Source of the DNA: Solirubrobacteraceae bacterium
GTDB lineage: Bacteria; Actinomycetota; Thermoleophilia; Solirubrobacterales; Solirubrobacteraceae
Length of the DNA stretch: 12,316 bases
Direction of reading: 5' to 3'
Assembly (NCBI GenBank): GCA_024710825.1
Contig: JANJUA010000099.1
Location: forward strand, 1 to 12,316
The notes beneath the pieces were generated by a model. That model was not told where the DNA came from, made no database searches, and saw only the letters and a list, made by a program, of their open reading frames with translations. Within the stretch, counting starts at the first letter, position 1, and each line of letters begins with the position of its first letter. Both the position numbers and the translations under genes were made by a program. Below, piece by piece: positions 5,655 to 12,148 of this stretch.

Positions 5655-6197
5655 CTAGCGCTCCGCGACCTTGAGGATCGCGTGCATCTTGTGATGGCCG
5701 GCGCCGCACATCTCCAGGCACGAGAGCAGGTACTCGCCGGGCTCGTCGAGCTGTATGTCGAGCTCGTTCTCGTAGCCCGGCATCGCCTGCACGGAGCCCA
5801 GCATGTGACCCTTGGGCGAGTAGATCCCCAGCCCGTGGTTGACGTCGGCGCTCGTGACCGAGAACCGCACCCGCCCCGGCGCCACCTCGTTCGGCGCGAC
5901 GGTCCAGTAGTACTGACCGCCCTTGACGGCGATCTCCTGCGCGGCGCCCACGGGCTCCTGCGCGTTCGAGTAGGGCAGCATGAACAGCGAGACGACGACG
6001 CCGACGGTGAGCACCGTGACGAGCCCGACGAGCCACCACGTCCGGACCCCGTAGCCGATGGCCTTGACCTGCTCGAACGGCACCTCGCGGCGCGAGCTGC
6101 GGCCGATCGCCACGAACGCCGTCACGAGCAGCGCGGAGATGATCACGAACGCGATCGCGATCCAGATCTGGGGTTCCGAGTAGGTGAGCTCACGCAC
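5655..6197 (-). CDS. heme-copper oxidoreductase subunit II with CuA site
   Basis: The 180-aa protein has two membrane helices (about residues 11-31 and 55-75) followed by an external cupredoxin domain. The binuclear CuA ligands are complete: His121 (in VNHGLG), then Cys160, Glu162, Cys164, His168 and Met171 in SCLEMCGAGHHKM. CuA takes electrons from cytochrome c, so the complex is cytochrome c-dependent, and two such cytochromes are encoded downstream. Gene order is II, I, cytochrome, cytochrome with gaps of 8, 7 and 0 bases. The start is uncertain: the GTG at 6197 puts the first helix close to the N-terminus as in relatives, but an in-frame GTG at 6245 would add 16 residues. Neither has a good ribosome site. 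No assembly gene (SCO/SenC, heme synthase) lies nearby. Confidence 0.85.
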   Translation of the reverse strand: MRELTYSEPQIWIAIAFVIISALLVTAFVAIGRSSRREVPFEQVKAIGYGVRTWWLVGLVTVLTVGVVVSLFMLPYSNAQEPVGAAQEIAVKGGQYYWTVAPNEVAPGRVRFSVTSADVNHGLGIYSPKGHMLGSVQAMPGYENELDIQLDEPGEYLLSCLEMCGAGHHKMHAILKVAER

Positions 6198-6271
6198 GCC
6201 GGACGTCCAATCGCAGGGGGGACCCGCCGCAACACGGCGACCCACTCTCCGGTGTCGTGCTGCGAGAGCCG

Positions 6272-6332
6272 CGACCTTAACGACGGTCGGTGGCGCCGGG
6301 ACCCGTATTAACTACTGAGCACTTACGGTGAA
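6272..6332 (-). promoter_or_regulatory. candidate promoter and dyad upstream of the heme-copper operon
   Basis: On the minus strand TTCACC (6332-6327), 16 bases and TAATAC (6310-6305) form a plausible promoter within the only AT-rich patch of this region (about 6305-6326). An inverted repeat CGACC/GGTCG with an 8-base spacer (6272-6289) lies just downstream of the expected start and could be an operator. A second possible -10, TAAGGT, overlaps this dyad. No known NO-sensor site (FNR/NnrR type) was recognised. Confidence 0.35.
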
Positions 6333-6374
6333 CTGCGGAGCACCGGCCGGGGAAACTACGGAGATGGCCCCGCA

Positions 6375-6415
6375 CGGACGGCGTGCTTGCGCAGCGTCGC
6401 CGTCCGCCGTATACC
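6375..6415 (+). promoter_or_regulatory. promoter of the pentapeptide-repeat gene, with dyad centred on -35
   Basis: TTGCGC (6387-6392), exactly 17 bases, and TATACC (6410-6415) give the best promoter match in the window. The RNA would start near 6422, about 30 bases before the ATG. A perfect 9-bp inverted repeat, CGGACGGCG (6375-6383) and CGCCGTCCG (6398-6406), is centred on the -35 box, as an operator might be. The bound regulator, if any, is unknown. Confidence 0.55.
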
Positions 6416-6451
6416 GTGCGCGCGGCCACGAGACACGGAGGTCGCAGGACG

Positions 6452-7846
6452 ATGCTGAGGAACACGGGACGCGTCGCGGCGGCGCTGCTGGTCGCCGCCG
6501 GGCTGCTGGCGGCGCCCGCCCCGGCCGACACGCCCCCGCCGGTCACCGTCGACGGCGACAACCCCTTCTACGTCCTGGGCGTCACGTACTCGGCGCCGAC
6601 CGGCCAGGTCACGTCCGGCACCCGCGTGCGCGGATGCAGGATCGAGCCCTACGTCGACTGCCGCGAGGCGCACCTGGCGGGCGCCTACCTCCAGGGCGCG
6701 TTCCTCTCCTACGCGAACCTCGCCGGCGCCGACCTGCGGCGGGCCAACTACAAGGTCGGCGGCATGGCCTACGCGAACGTCCGCCGCGCCGATCTGCGGG
6801 GAGCGGACCTGTTCGGCACGGGGATGGTGGGGGCCGACATGCGCGGCGCGCGACTGAACGGGGCGACGCTCGTCCTGTCGGACTCCGCGGGCATCGACCT
6901 GCGGGGCGCCGATCTGCGCGACGCACTGGCCGCCTCGTTCTCGGCGCCGGACGGCAAGCTCGCCCGGGCCGACCTGCGGGGCGCGACGCTGCGCGGGGCG
7001 ACCCTGTCGGGCGCCGACCTGCGCGGGGCGAGGCTCGACGGCGCCGACCTGTCGCTGGCCGACCTGACGGGCGCCCGGCTCGACCCGGGCGCCCTCGATG
7101 CCGCGCGGCTGTGCAACACGACCCTGCCCAGCGGCGAGAACGCCGCGCCCGCCGACGACTGCCCGGGCGCCCCGGTGTACGCGCCGCCGGGCAAGAGCTT
7201 CACGATTCCCGCGGAGGACCCGCTCTACGCCGGGGCGTCGTTCTGGGCATCGGCCCCCAAGGCGAGGATCGGCTTCACCGTCGGCGGCTGCGTGGTCGTC
7301 CCGTTCGCGCAGTGCCGGGACGCGGCCATGGCCGACGCCGACCTCAGCTCCGCGTCGCTGAGCGCCGCGAACCTCTCGCGCGCGGACCTCTCGCGCGCCA
7401 ACGTCCAGGGAGCGGTGCTCACGAACGTGACCGCTCCCGGGCTGCGCGCTGCCGGCGCCGTGTTCTCCAACAGCGCGACGACGGGCTCGAACCTGCGCGG
7501 CGCCGACCTGTCCGGCGCGACGATGTCCTACGCGGCGTTCTCGTTGACCGACCTGCGGGGCGCCGACCTGCGGGGCGCGGACCTCGCGCTCGGCGACCTG
7601 GTCGGCTCGGACCTCCGCGGCGCCGACCTGCGCCGAGCCGACATCTCGGCCTCGAACGTGATCGGCGTCGACTTCCGCGGCGCCGACCTGCGCAAGGCGA
7701 ACCTGACGAACGCGGACCTCACCGGGTCGAAGATGAAGGGCGCCAAGCTCAAGGGCGCGATCTTCTGCAACACGCCGATGCCCGACGGCTCCGTGCGCAA
7801 CCCCTACAAGGGCATCTGCCCGACGCAGCGGACGGGCAACACCTGA
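6452..7846 (+). CDS. secreted pentapeptide-repeat protein with two tandem solenoid modules
   Basis: The 464-aa protein has a signal peptide (residues 1-26, ending APAPA), so it is exported. The mature protein is largely pentapeptide repeats of the A(D/N)LxG type (RGADL, SGADL, RGATL and so on), which fold as a right-handed square beta-helix. It consists of two related modules, about 36-240 and 254-460. Each starts with a Cys-x7-Cys pair (C62/C70; C280/C288), continues through repeats, and ends with a CNT(T/P)(L/M)P segment carrying a second Cys pair (C221/C237; C439/C456). The cysteine layout suggests disulfide caps on each helix. GGAGG lies 10 bases before the ATG. Cytoplasmic pentapeptide proteins can mimic DNA at gyrase, but export makes that unlikely; a surface or binding role is possible. 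It ends 7 bases from the convergent DUF1963 gene. Confidence 0.9.
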   Translation: MLRNTGRVAAALLVAAGLLAAPAPADTPPPVTVDGDNPFYVLGVTYSAPTGQVTSGTRVRGCRIEPYVDCREAHLAGAYLQGAFLSYANLAGADLRRANYKVGGMAYANVRRADLRGADLFGTGMVGADMRGARLNGATLVLSDSAGIDLRGADLRDALAASFSAPDGKLARADLRGATLRGATLSGADLRGARLDGADLSLADLTGARLDPGALDAARLCNTTLPSGENAAPADDCPGAPVYAPPGKSFTIPAEDPLYAGASFWASAPKARIGFTVGGCVVVPFAQCRDAAMADADLSSASLSAANLSRADLSRANVQGAVLTNVTAPGLRAAGAVFSNSATTGSNLRGADLSGATMSYAAFSLTDLRGADLRGADLALGDLVGSDLRGADLRRADISASNVIGVDFRGADLRKANLTNADLTGSKMKGAKLKGAIFCNTPMPDGSVRNPYKGICPTQRTGNT

Positions 7847-7853
7847 CCGCGAC

Positions 7854-8810
7854 CTACCGAACGAGGGCGACGGGCCTCTCGAAGCCGTCGCCCTCGCCGA
7901 GCACGTACACCCGACGCGACGGTCCCGCGCTGACCTGCATGAGCAGGTTCCAGTCCCCTTCGCCTGACACGGCGGCGCACTCGGCGGGCAGCAGGCCCGA
8001 GGTCTCGTCGGGGTAGCCGAACAGGCGGTGGTAGGCGAGCGCGTTGCCGGCTCCGTGCTCGATCTCGACGCCCTGCTCCTCGGCCAGGCGGTCGCGCATC
8101 CGCACGTAGGCGTCCCGCTCGCCGGCGTCCAGTCCGAGCGCCTGAACCGCCTCGTTCCACACGCGCGGCAGGACGAGCTGGGGCGTCAGCTCCATCGGGG
8201 CCATCGTCGGCGTGAGCGCGACCGGCTCGTCGAGCCTGACGACCTCGACCGACATCGGCGGCGCCTTGATCTGGACCGGCAGCTCCGAGTCCGCCGGCTC
8301 CGCCGAGCCCGGCGCGACGAAGTACACCAGCCACCCGTCGCCGTGGAGCGGGGTCCCCGCCAGCACCGGCGCGTCGGCGGCCACCAGCGCCAGCACGACC
8401 TGCTCCGAGAGCCCGTCCAGCGGATCGCCGCCCAGCTTGTCGTCCAGGTTGATCCAGACGCGAGCGGCGTCGGCGTCCGCGTCGGCCGGCGTCATGCGCA
8501 GCGAGCGGCGGGCCAGCGCCACGACCTCGTCGCCGCGCCGCTCGAGGCCCTCGCCCACCAGGAGCTCTCGCAGCTCCTCCGGGCTCACGCAGCACGACGG
8601 TCGTGCCGCCGCCGGGCGCGGCGGGGCGGCCGGGCGAGCGGGCTTCTCGGCGACCGCCGCCGGAACGGCCTCGTCGTCGCGCGACGAGAGCAGGCCGGCG
8701 GGAGACGTCGCTCGCAGCAGCGGCGAGGCCGTCTCGGCGATCTCCTGGGCCCCGCGGGCGGCGCGCAGCCCGAAAGCGCGCAGGAAGTCGCGGCGGTTGC
8801 TGGCGCTCAT
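7854..8810 (-). CDS. DUF1963 (YwqG-like) protein with twin-arginine-like N-terminus
   Basis: This 318-aa protein has the layout of DUF1963/YwqG family members: an N-terminal EVVALARRSLRMTP segment, a degenerate KLGGDP (family: LGG.PDLP), a central beta region, then HRLFGYPDET (261-270), AECAAVSGEGDWNLLMQVS (276-294) and a final strand. The family's function is poorly known. Residues 1-15 (NRRDFLRAFG) look like a twin-arginine motif, but no hydrophobic core follows; instead comes an Ala/Pro-rich linker to about residue 70, so export by Tat is doubtful. Cys73-Cys74 sit at the end of this linker. The ATG at 8810 is supported by a TAGCAT box 12 bases upstream. It converges with the pentapeptide gene, with stop codons 7 bases apart. 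Confidence 0.75.
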   Translation of the reverse strand: MSASNRRDFLRAFGLRAARGAQEIAETASPLLRATSPAGLLSSRDDEAVPAAVAEKPARPAAPPRPAAARPSCCVSPEELRELLVGEGLERRGDEVVALARRSLRMTPADADADAARVWINLDDKLGGDPLDGLSEQVVLALVAADAPVLAGTPLHGDGWLVYFVAPGSAEPADSELPVQIKAPPMSVEVVRLDEPVALTPTMAPMELTPQLVLPRVWNEAVQALGLDAGERDAYVRMRDRLAEEQGVEIEHGAGNALAYHRLFGYPDETSGLLPAECAAVSGEGDWNLLMQVSAGPSRRVYVLGEGDGFERPVALVR

Positions 8811-9192
8811 GGTGTTGGGACGATGCTACCGCCGTCGCCGGCTCAGGGCCGGAAGTCCCCAACGGCGCCCGATCGGCTCGGGTTGGGTTTGCGAAGCCAC
8901 GTACCTCACGTTCTGCCAGGTGGGCAACGGCCGCGTCAACGGCACGCGCAGCGCGTTGGTCCTGGCCGACTACCTGCTGCCGCGCTCGGGCCGGCTCACC
9001 TTCACCACGTCGCACAGCGCGAGCCCGCCGTCGGAGCCCGCCACCGTCGATCACACGGTCGTCTTCGACATGACCGCGTCGAGAATCACCGGAACCGCGA
9101 CCTACCGCTCCACGAACGGCCCGAGCGAGGGAAGTCCGGACATGACGGTGTGCGAGGGCAGCGCCACCTTCGACCTCGAGCGCACGAAGTAG
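8809..9192 (+). CDS. hypothetical protein, probably a 5'-truncated secreted protein remnant
   Basis: The frame ending at the TAG of 9190-9192 has convincing protein-like text only from about codon 26: WVCEATYLTFCQVGNG, a SALVLADYLLP strand, TVDHTVVFDMTASRITGTATY and a final MTVCEGSATFDLERTK. This resembles the beta-rich C-terminal part of exported actinobacterial hypotheticals, with three cysteines that could pair. The only in-frame starts (ATG 8809, GTG 8812, TTG 8815) lie antisense to the start of the DUF1963 gene, give a very basic Arg-rich N-terminus with no signal peptide, and lack a ribosome site or promoter box. The simplest reading is a gene that lost its 5' end, signal peptide included, when this junction formed. 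A short intact gene cannot be excluded. Confidence 0.45.
   Translation: MVLGRCYRRRRLRAGSPQRRPIGSGWVCEATYLTFCQVGNGRVNGTRSALVLADYLLPRSGRLTFTTSHSASPPSEPATVDHTVVFDMTASRITGTATYRSTNGPSEGSPDMTVCEGSATFDLERTK
8823..8828 (-). promoter_or_regulatory. candidate -10 box (TAGCAT) of the DUF1963 gene
   Basis: On the minus strand TAGCAT ends 12 bases before the ATG at 8810, predicting a leader of about five bases and no Shine-Dalgarno. No clear -35 is seen. It lies within the 5' part of the divergent 127-codon frame, which argues that this part of that frame is not a normal gene start. Confidence 0.35.
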
Positions 9193-9202
9193 CCGCCGTG
9201 CC

Positions 9203-9227
9203 GGGGAGGAACCTCCGAGGGCTCCCC
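9203..9227 (+). terminator. possible hairpin between two secreted-protein genes
   Basis: GGGGAG (9203-9208) can pair with CTCCCC (9222-9227); alternatively GGAGG (9205-9209) pairs with CCTCC (9212-9216). These alternative stems lie 10-35 bases after the stop at 9192 and before the next gene's -10. No U-run follows. Confidence 0.3.
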
Positions 9228-9239
9228 CGCGCCGGCTCG

Positions 9240-9245
9240 TAGCGT
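9240..9245 (+). promoter_or_regulatory. candidate -10 box (TAGCGT) of the 189-aa secreted protein gene
   Basis: TAGCGT ends 7 bases before the ATG at 9253, the same arrangement seen before 2142 and 2499. The RNA would start at or next to the ATG. No good -35 is evident. Confidence 0.4.
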
Positions 9246-9252
9246 TGCCGCC

Positions 9253-9822
9253 ATGAAGCTCAGGTCCCTCGCACTCGCCGGCGCGTTCGTCGTCGCCATC
9301 GCCGCCGCCGCGCCGGCGGCGCACGCCGCCAAGCCCAATCCCGAGAACGACGCCAAGGCCGCGCCCAACGCCCACGCCGGGTACTTCCTCGGCACCCAGG
9401 GCCCCACGTACAGCTGGCACGGCTGCACGGCGACCGCCACGCAGCGCACCCTCAGCGCCATGCAGAAGCCGATCGCCGGCGAGCCGGCGATCGACGAGGG
9501 GACCAAGCCGAAGGCGGTGAGGTTCACGACGTCGCCGTCCGCGCCGTTCGTGTCGTGGAAGGCCAACGCCGGTTGGAGGATCTGCGGCGCACAGGCGAGC
9601 GTCGTGCTCTACAACCCGACCGTCGACGCTCAGCTCTGGTCGCAGGTCGGCTACGCGTCCGGCCCGACGTCGGGCTCCACCAGCCCGATCAGCGGCGAGG
9701 AGCACTCCGTGAAGATCCCCAAGCGGACCTTCGGCGCCGGGGACTATCAGAGGTTCGACGGCAAGACCTTCTCGATCCGCGAGATCCGCGCCGTGACGAT
9801 CTTCGTCAAGAAGCGGCGCTAG
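9253..9822 (+). CDS. secreted protein of unknown function, 189 aa
   Basis: The protein begins with a typical signal peptide: MKLR, a hydrophobic Ala/Val core and PAAHA, with cleavage expected after residue 25. The mature part is about 164 residues with two cysteines (C58 and C111) that may form a disulfide. It has Trp/Tyr-rich beta segments (GPTYSWHGC, FVSWKANAGWRICG, SVVLYNPTV) and a basic C-terminal strand (REIRAVTIFVKKRR). No catalytic motif or known family is recognised. The ATG at 9253 is set by the signal peptide and by the TAGCGT box 7 bases upstream; there is no Shine-Dalgarno. A GGGGA/TCCCC hairpin follows the stop codon. Confidence 0.75.
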   Translation: MKLRSLALAGAFVVAIAAAAPAAHAAKPNPENDAKAAPNAHAGYFLGTQGPTYSWHGCTATATQRTLSAMQKPIAGEPAIDEGTKPKAVRFTTSPSAPFVSWKANAGWRICGAQASVVLYNPTVDAQLWSQVGYASGPTSGSTSPISGEEHSVKIPKRTFGAGDYQRFDGKTFSIREIRAVTIFVKKRR

Positions 9823-9829
9823 CCACTCC

Positions 9830-9842
9830 GGGGAATATCCCC
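9830..9842 (+). terminator. short palindromic hairpin after the secreted-protein gene
   Basis: GGGGA and TCCCC, separated by ATA, form a perfect 5-bp inverted repeat 8 bases after the stop codon. The loop is tight and no U-run follows, so this is only a weak terminator candidate; it might also be a small protein-binding palindrome. Confidence 0.25.
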
Positions 9843-9864
9843 AGGACCCGCAGGAGCCTCCCCG

Positions 9865-9892
9865 GTGAGCGTCGAGGGCGCTCACATATCGT
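9865..9892 (+). promoter_or_regulatory. dyad and candidate -10 of the FemAB/ATP-grasp operon
   Basis: GTGAGCG (9865-9871) and CGCTCAC (9879-9885) form a perfect 7-bp inverted repeat with a 7-base spacer. TATCGT (9887-9892) starts one base later and ends 10 bases before the TTG start codon, so it could be the -10 box of a near-leaderless operon. The dyad would cover the -35 region and could be an operator. Confidence 0.4.
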
Positions 9893-9902
9893 CGCCGGCG
9901 CC

Positions 9903-10994
9903 TTGAGCCGCTTCGCCACCGCCTCCCACCGCATCACCGTCCACGAGGGCGCGGCGGCGCTCGACACGCTGGACGACGACTGGAGCGCGCTCGCCCGGCA
10001 TGCGCCGACGCCGTTCCTCATGCCCGCCTGGCTGCGATCGTGGTGGTCCGGGTACGGCCATGGGGAGCCGCTGACCGTCCTCGCGCGCGACACGGCCGGC
10101 GACGTGCGCGGCGGCGCGCTGCTGATGCGCTCGGGCCGGCGGCTTCTGGCGGCGGCCAACGTCCACAGCGGCGACTGGGACGTCGTCGCCGCCGACCGCC
10201 ACGCGCGCGCCGCGCTGTGGAAGGCGATCCCCCGCCTCGGCGCGGCGCGGATCCGCCTGCGGGGACTCGGCGAGAGGTCGTCCTCCGCGCCGCTGGCCCT
10301 CGCCCACCTGGTCGACGCCGGGTTCCACGCGATGGTGCAGACCGACCTCGCGAGCCCGTTCCTGCCGCTGCCCGGGAGCTTCGACGAGCTCATCGCGCGG
10401 CGCAGCGGGAACCTGCGCCAGCAGTGGCGGCGGCGCTCGCGCGCGCTGCAGCGCGCGGGACGATCGGCGCTGCGCGTGCGTACCGGCGGCCCGGGGCTCG
10501 AGCGCGACGTCGAGGCGTTCATCCGCCTGGAGGCGCGGAGCTGGAAGGGCCGCGAGGGAACGGCCATCGCCTCCGATCCCCGGAGCGACCTCCTCTACCG
10601 CTCGTTCGCTCGCGAGGCGGCCGAGGCCGGCATGCTCCGGATCTACGTGCTCGAGCTCGACGGCACGCCCGTGGCCATGGACCTCGGCTGCCGCGTCGGC
10701 GACGTGGGGTTCCTGGTCAAGACGGCGTTCGACGAGTCGCTGGCGCGGCTGTCGCCCGGCCTGGTGCTGCGCGGCGAGGTTCTGCGCGCCTCGATCGAGG
10801 AGGGCATGAAGGGGTACGACTTCCTCGGCGGGCCCGACCCCTACAAGCTGCGCTGGACCGACGAGACCCGCGCGCGCTGCCTGCTGGACGCGCGCTCGGG
10901 GCTCGGCGGTCGCGTGGCCTCCGGCTACCAGCGGGTGCGTCCCACGCTCGTGCGGGTCCATCGCCGGCTGAACCGGTCGAGGCCGACGGGATGA
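9903..10994 (+). CDS. FemAB-like / Acetyltransf_6 (GNAT-fold) transferase
   Basis: The 363-aa cytoplasmic protein has the two-lobed GNAT layout of FemAB-type and BioF2-like transferases. The N-lobe includes FLMPAWLRSWWSGYG (38-52), typical of this family. The C-lobe has a basic helix GNLRQQWRRRSRAL (169-182), then RIYVLELDGTPVAMDLG (246-262), LSPGLVLRGEVLRASIEEGMKGYDFLGG (283-310) and YKLRW (314-318). Relatives transfer amino acids from tRNA to peptidoglycan precursors or act in exopolysaccharide and lipid pathways; the acceptor here is unknown. The start is uncertain: no ATG or GTG fits, and the TTG at 9903 lies 10 bases after a -10-like TATCGT, so it was chosen. Its TGA overlaps the next gene's ATG (ATGA), indicating translational coupling with the ATP-grasp ligase. 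Confidence 0.8.
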   Translation: MSRFATASHRITVHEGAAALDTLDDDWSALARHAPTPFLMPAWLRSWWSGYGHGEPLTVLARDTAGDVRGGALLMRSGRRLLAAANVHSGDWDVVAADRHARAALWKAIPRLGAARIRLRGLGERSSSAPLALAHLVDAGFHAMVQTDLASPFLPLPGSFDELIARRSGNLRQQWRRRSRALQRAGRSALRVRTGGPGLERDVEAFIRLEARSWKGREGTAIASDPRSDLLYRSFAREAAEAGMLRIYVLELDGTPVAMDLGCRVGDVGFLVKTAFDESLARLSPGLVLRGEVLRASIEEGMKGYDFLGGPDPYKLRWTDETRARCLLDARSGLGGRVASGYQRVRPTLVRVHRRLNRSRPTG

Positions 10995-12148
10995 GCGCGT
11001 GCGCGATCGTGCTGGGCGACGGGGACCTGGTGCGCCCGCTGGCGATGGCCGGGATCCGCTGCGCGCTGTTCGGCCAGCCCGACGAGCCGGCCCGCTTCTC
11101 GCGGCACGTCGACTGGACGCTGCCGTGGATCGACCACTGGAAGCGCCCCGACGACGTCGTGACCGCGCTGCGGGACTTCGCGGCCGACCGGGCCGAGCCC
11201 CCGGTGCTCTACCCGCAGACCGACGGGGACCTGCTGCTCGTCTCGCGCGCCCGGGAGCGGCTCTCCGGGGTCACCCGCATGCTGCTGGCCCGCGCCGAGC
11301 TCGTCGAGGACCTCGTCGACAAGTGTCGCTTCGCCGCGTTGGCCGAGCGCCACGGGTTGCCGGTGCCGTCGACCCGGCTGCTGATCCCCGAGGAGCCCGT
11401 CGACGTCGCCGGGCTCGGGCTGCGCTACCCGTGCGTCGTCAAGCCGCAGACGCGACGCGCGGATCGCTGGGGGGCCACGGTCGGGAGCCCGGCCAAGGCG
11501 CTGGCCGTCGACTCGGCGGACGCGCTCGCCGGGTGGTGGGCGCGCCTGTCGGCCGCCGGCTGCGCGGTGCTCGTCCAGGAGGCGATCGTCGGACCGGAGA
11601 GCCGCATCGAGAGCTACCACGCCTACGTCGGCCCCGACGGCGCGGTGATCGCCGAGTTCACCGGGCGCAAGCTCCGGACCAGCCCGCCCGCCTACGGGCA
11701 CAGCACGGCGGTCCAGATCACCGAGGCGGACGACGTCGCCCGCCTCGGCAGGGACGCGTTCGCCCGCATCGGCCTGACGGGCGTGGCCAAGGCCGACTTC
11801 AAGCGCGACGACGACGGGCGCCTGCACCTGCTGGAGATCAACCCGCGGTTCACGCTGTGGCACCACCCGGCCGCGATCGCCGGCGTCAACATCCCGGCGC
11901 TGGTCCACGCGGACCTGACGGGCGCGCCGCGGCCGGCGCAGTCGCCGCTGCGGGCCGGCACGACCTGGTGCGATCCGGTCGAGGACCTGCGCGCGGCGCG
12001 GGCGGTGGGCGGGTCGGCCCGGGCGTGGCTGCGTTGGGCGCGCGGCTGCCGCGCCCGCTCGAGCTGCGCGCTCGACGATCCGCTGCCGTTCGTGCGCGGC
12101 GCTCTCGAGCCGCTCACGCGCCGGCGGCTGCGCGCGCTGCGGCAATGA
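10991..12148 (+). CDS. ATP-grasp ligase (carboxylate-amine ligase-like)
   Basis: The 385-aa protein has the three parts of an ATP-grasp enzyme. A Rossmann-like N-terminal region (1-110) starts with AIVLGDGDLVRPLAMAGIRCALFG. The first ATP-binding lobe includes FAALAERHGLPVPST (114-128) and YPCVVKPQ with Lys151. The second lobe has VLVQEAIVG (193-201), AKADFKRDDDGRLHLLEINPR with Asp269, Glu282 and Asn284 as likely metal and nucleotide contacts, and HHPAAIAGVNIP after it. The fold is that of the carbamoyl-phosphate-synthetase-like group that joins a carboxylate to an amine through an acyl phosphate. The C-terminal 60 residues are Arg-rich and unassigned. The start overlaps the FemAB stop and its stop overlaps the next ATG, so three genes are co-translated. 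The substrate is not identifiable. Confidence 0.85.
   Translation: MSACAIVLGDGDLVRPLAMAGIRCALFGQPDEPARFSRHVDWTLPWIDHWKRPDDVVTALRDFAADRAEPPVLYPQTDGDLLLVSRARERLSGVTRMLLARAELVEDLVDKCRFAALAERHGLPVPSTRLLIPEEPVDVAGLGLRYPCVVKPQTRRADRWGATVGSPAKALAVDSADALAGWWARLSAAGCAVLVQEAIVGPESRIESYHAYVGPDGAVIAEFTGRKLRTSPPAYGHSTAVQITEADDVARLGRDAFARIGLTGVAKADFKRDDDGRLHLLEINPRFTLWHHPAAIAGVNIPALVHADLTGAPRPAQSPLRAGTTWCDPVEDLRAARAVGGSARAWLRWARGCRARSSCALDDPLPFVRGALEPLTRRRLRALRQ

Noticed and set aside
3421..5658. A 745-codon plus-strand frame opposite the heme-copper genes
   Set aside because: It is the antisense of clearly conserved subunit I. Its product is low-complexity, rich in His, Asp, Arg and Gln, with no motif.
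5655..6039. N-terminal extension of subunit I into the subunit II gene (start at 6039)
   Set aside because: The extension is another-frame text of subunit II, and a good ribosome site with an ATG exists at 5646, eight bases after the subunit II stop.
6305..6332. Possible FNR/NnrR or NsrR site in the AT-rich patch before the heme-copper operon
   Set aside because: No TTGAT-N4-ATCAA-like or other known NO-sensor consensus is present; the patch is better explained as a promoter.
6780..7700. Dense repeated DNA around ggcgccgacctg, possible CRISPR or satellite repeat
   Set aside because: The repeats keep the reading frame and encode the RGADL coils of the pentapeptide protein; unit lengths are multiples of 15 bases without unique spacers.
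6452..7846. Quinolone-resistance (Qnr/MfpA-like) function for the pentapeptide protein
   Set aside because: It has a signal peptide and cysteine-capped modules, so it should be outside the cell and away from gyrase.
7804..9885. A 693-codon minus-strand frame
   Set aside because: It crosses several real genes in other frames and has no recognisable domain; an artefact of scarce stop codons.
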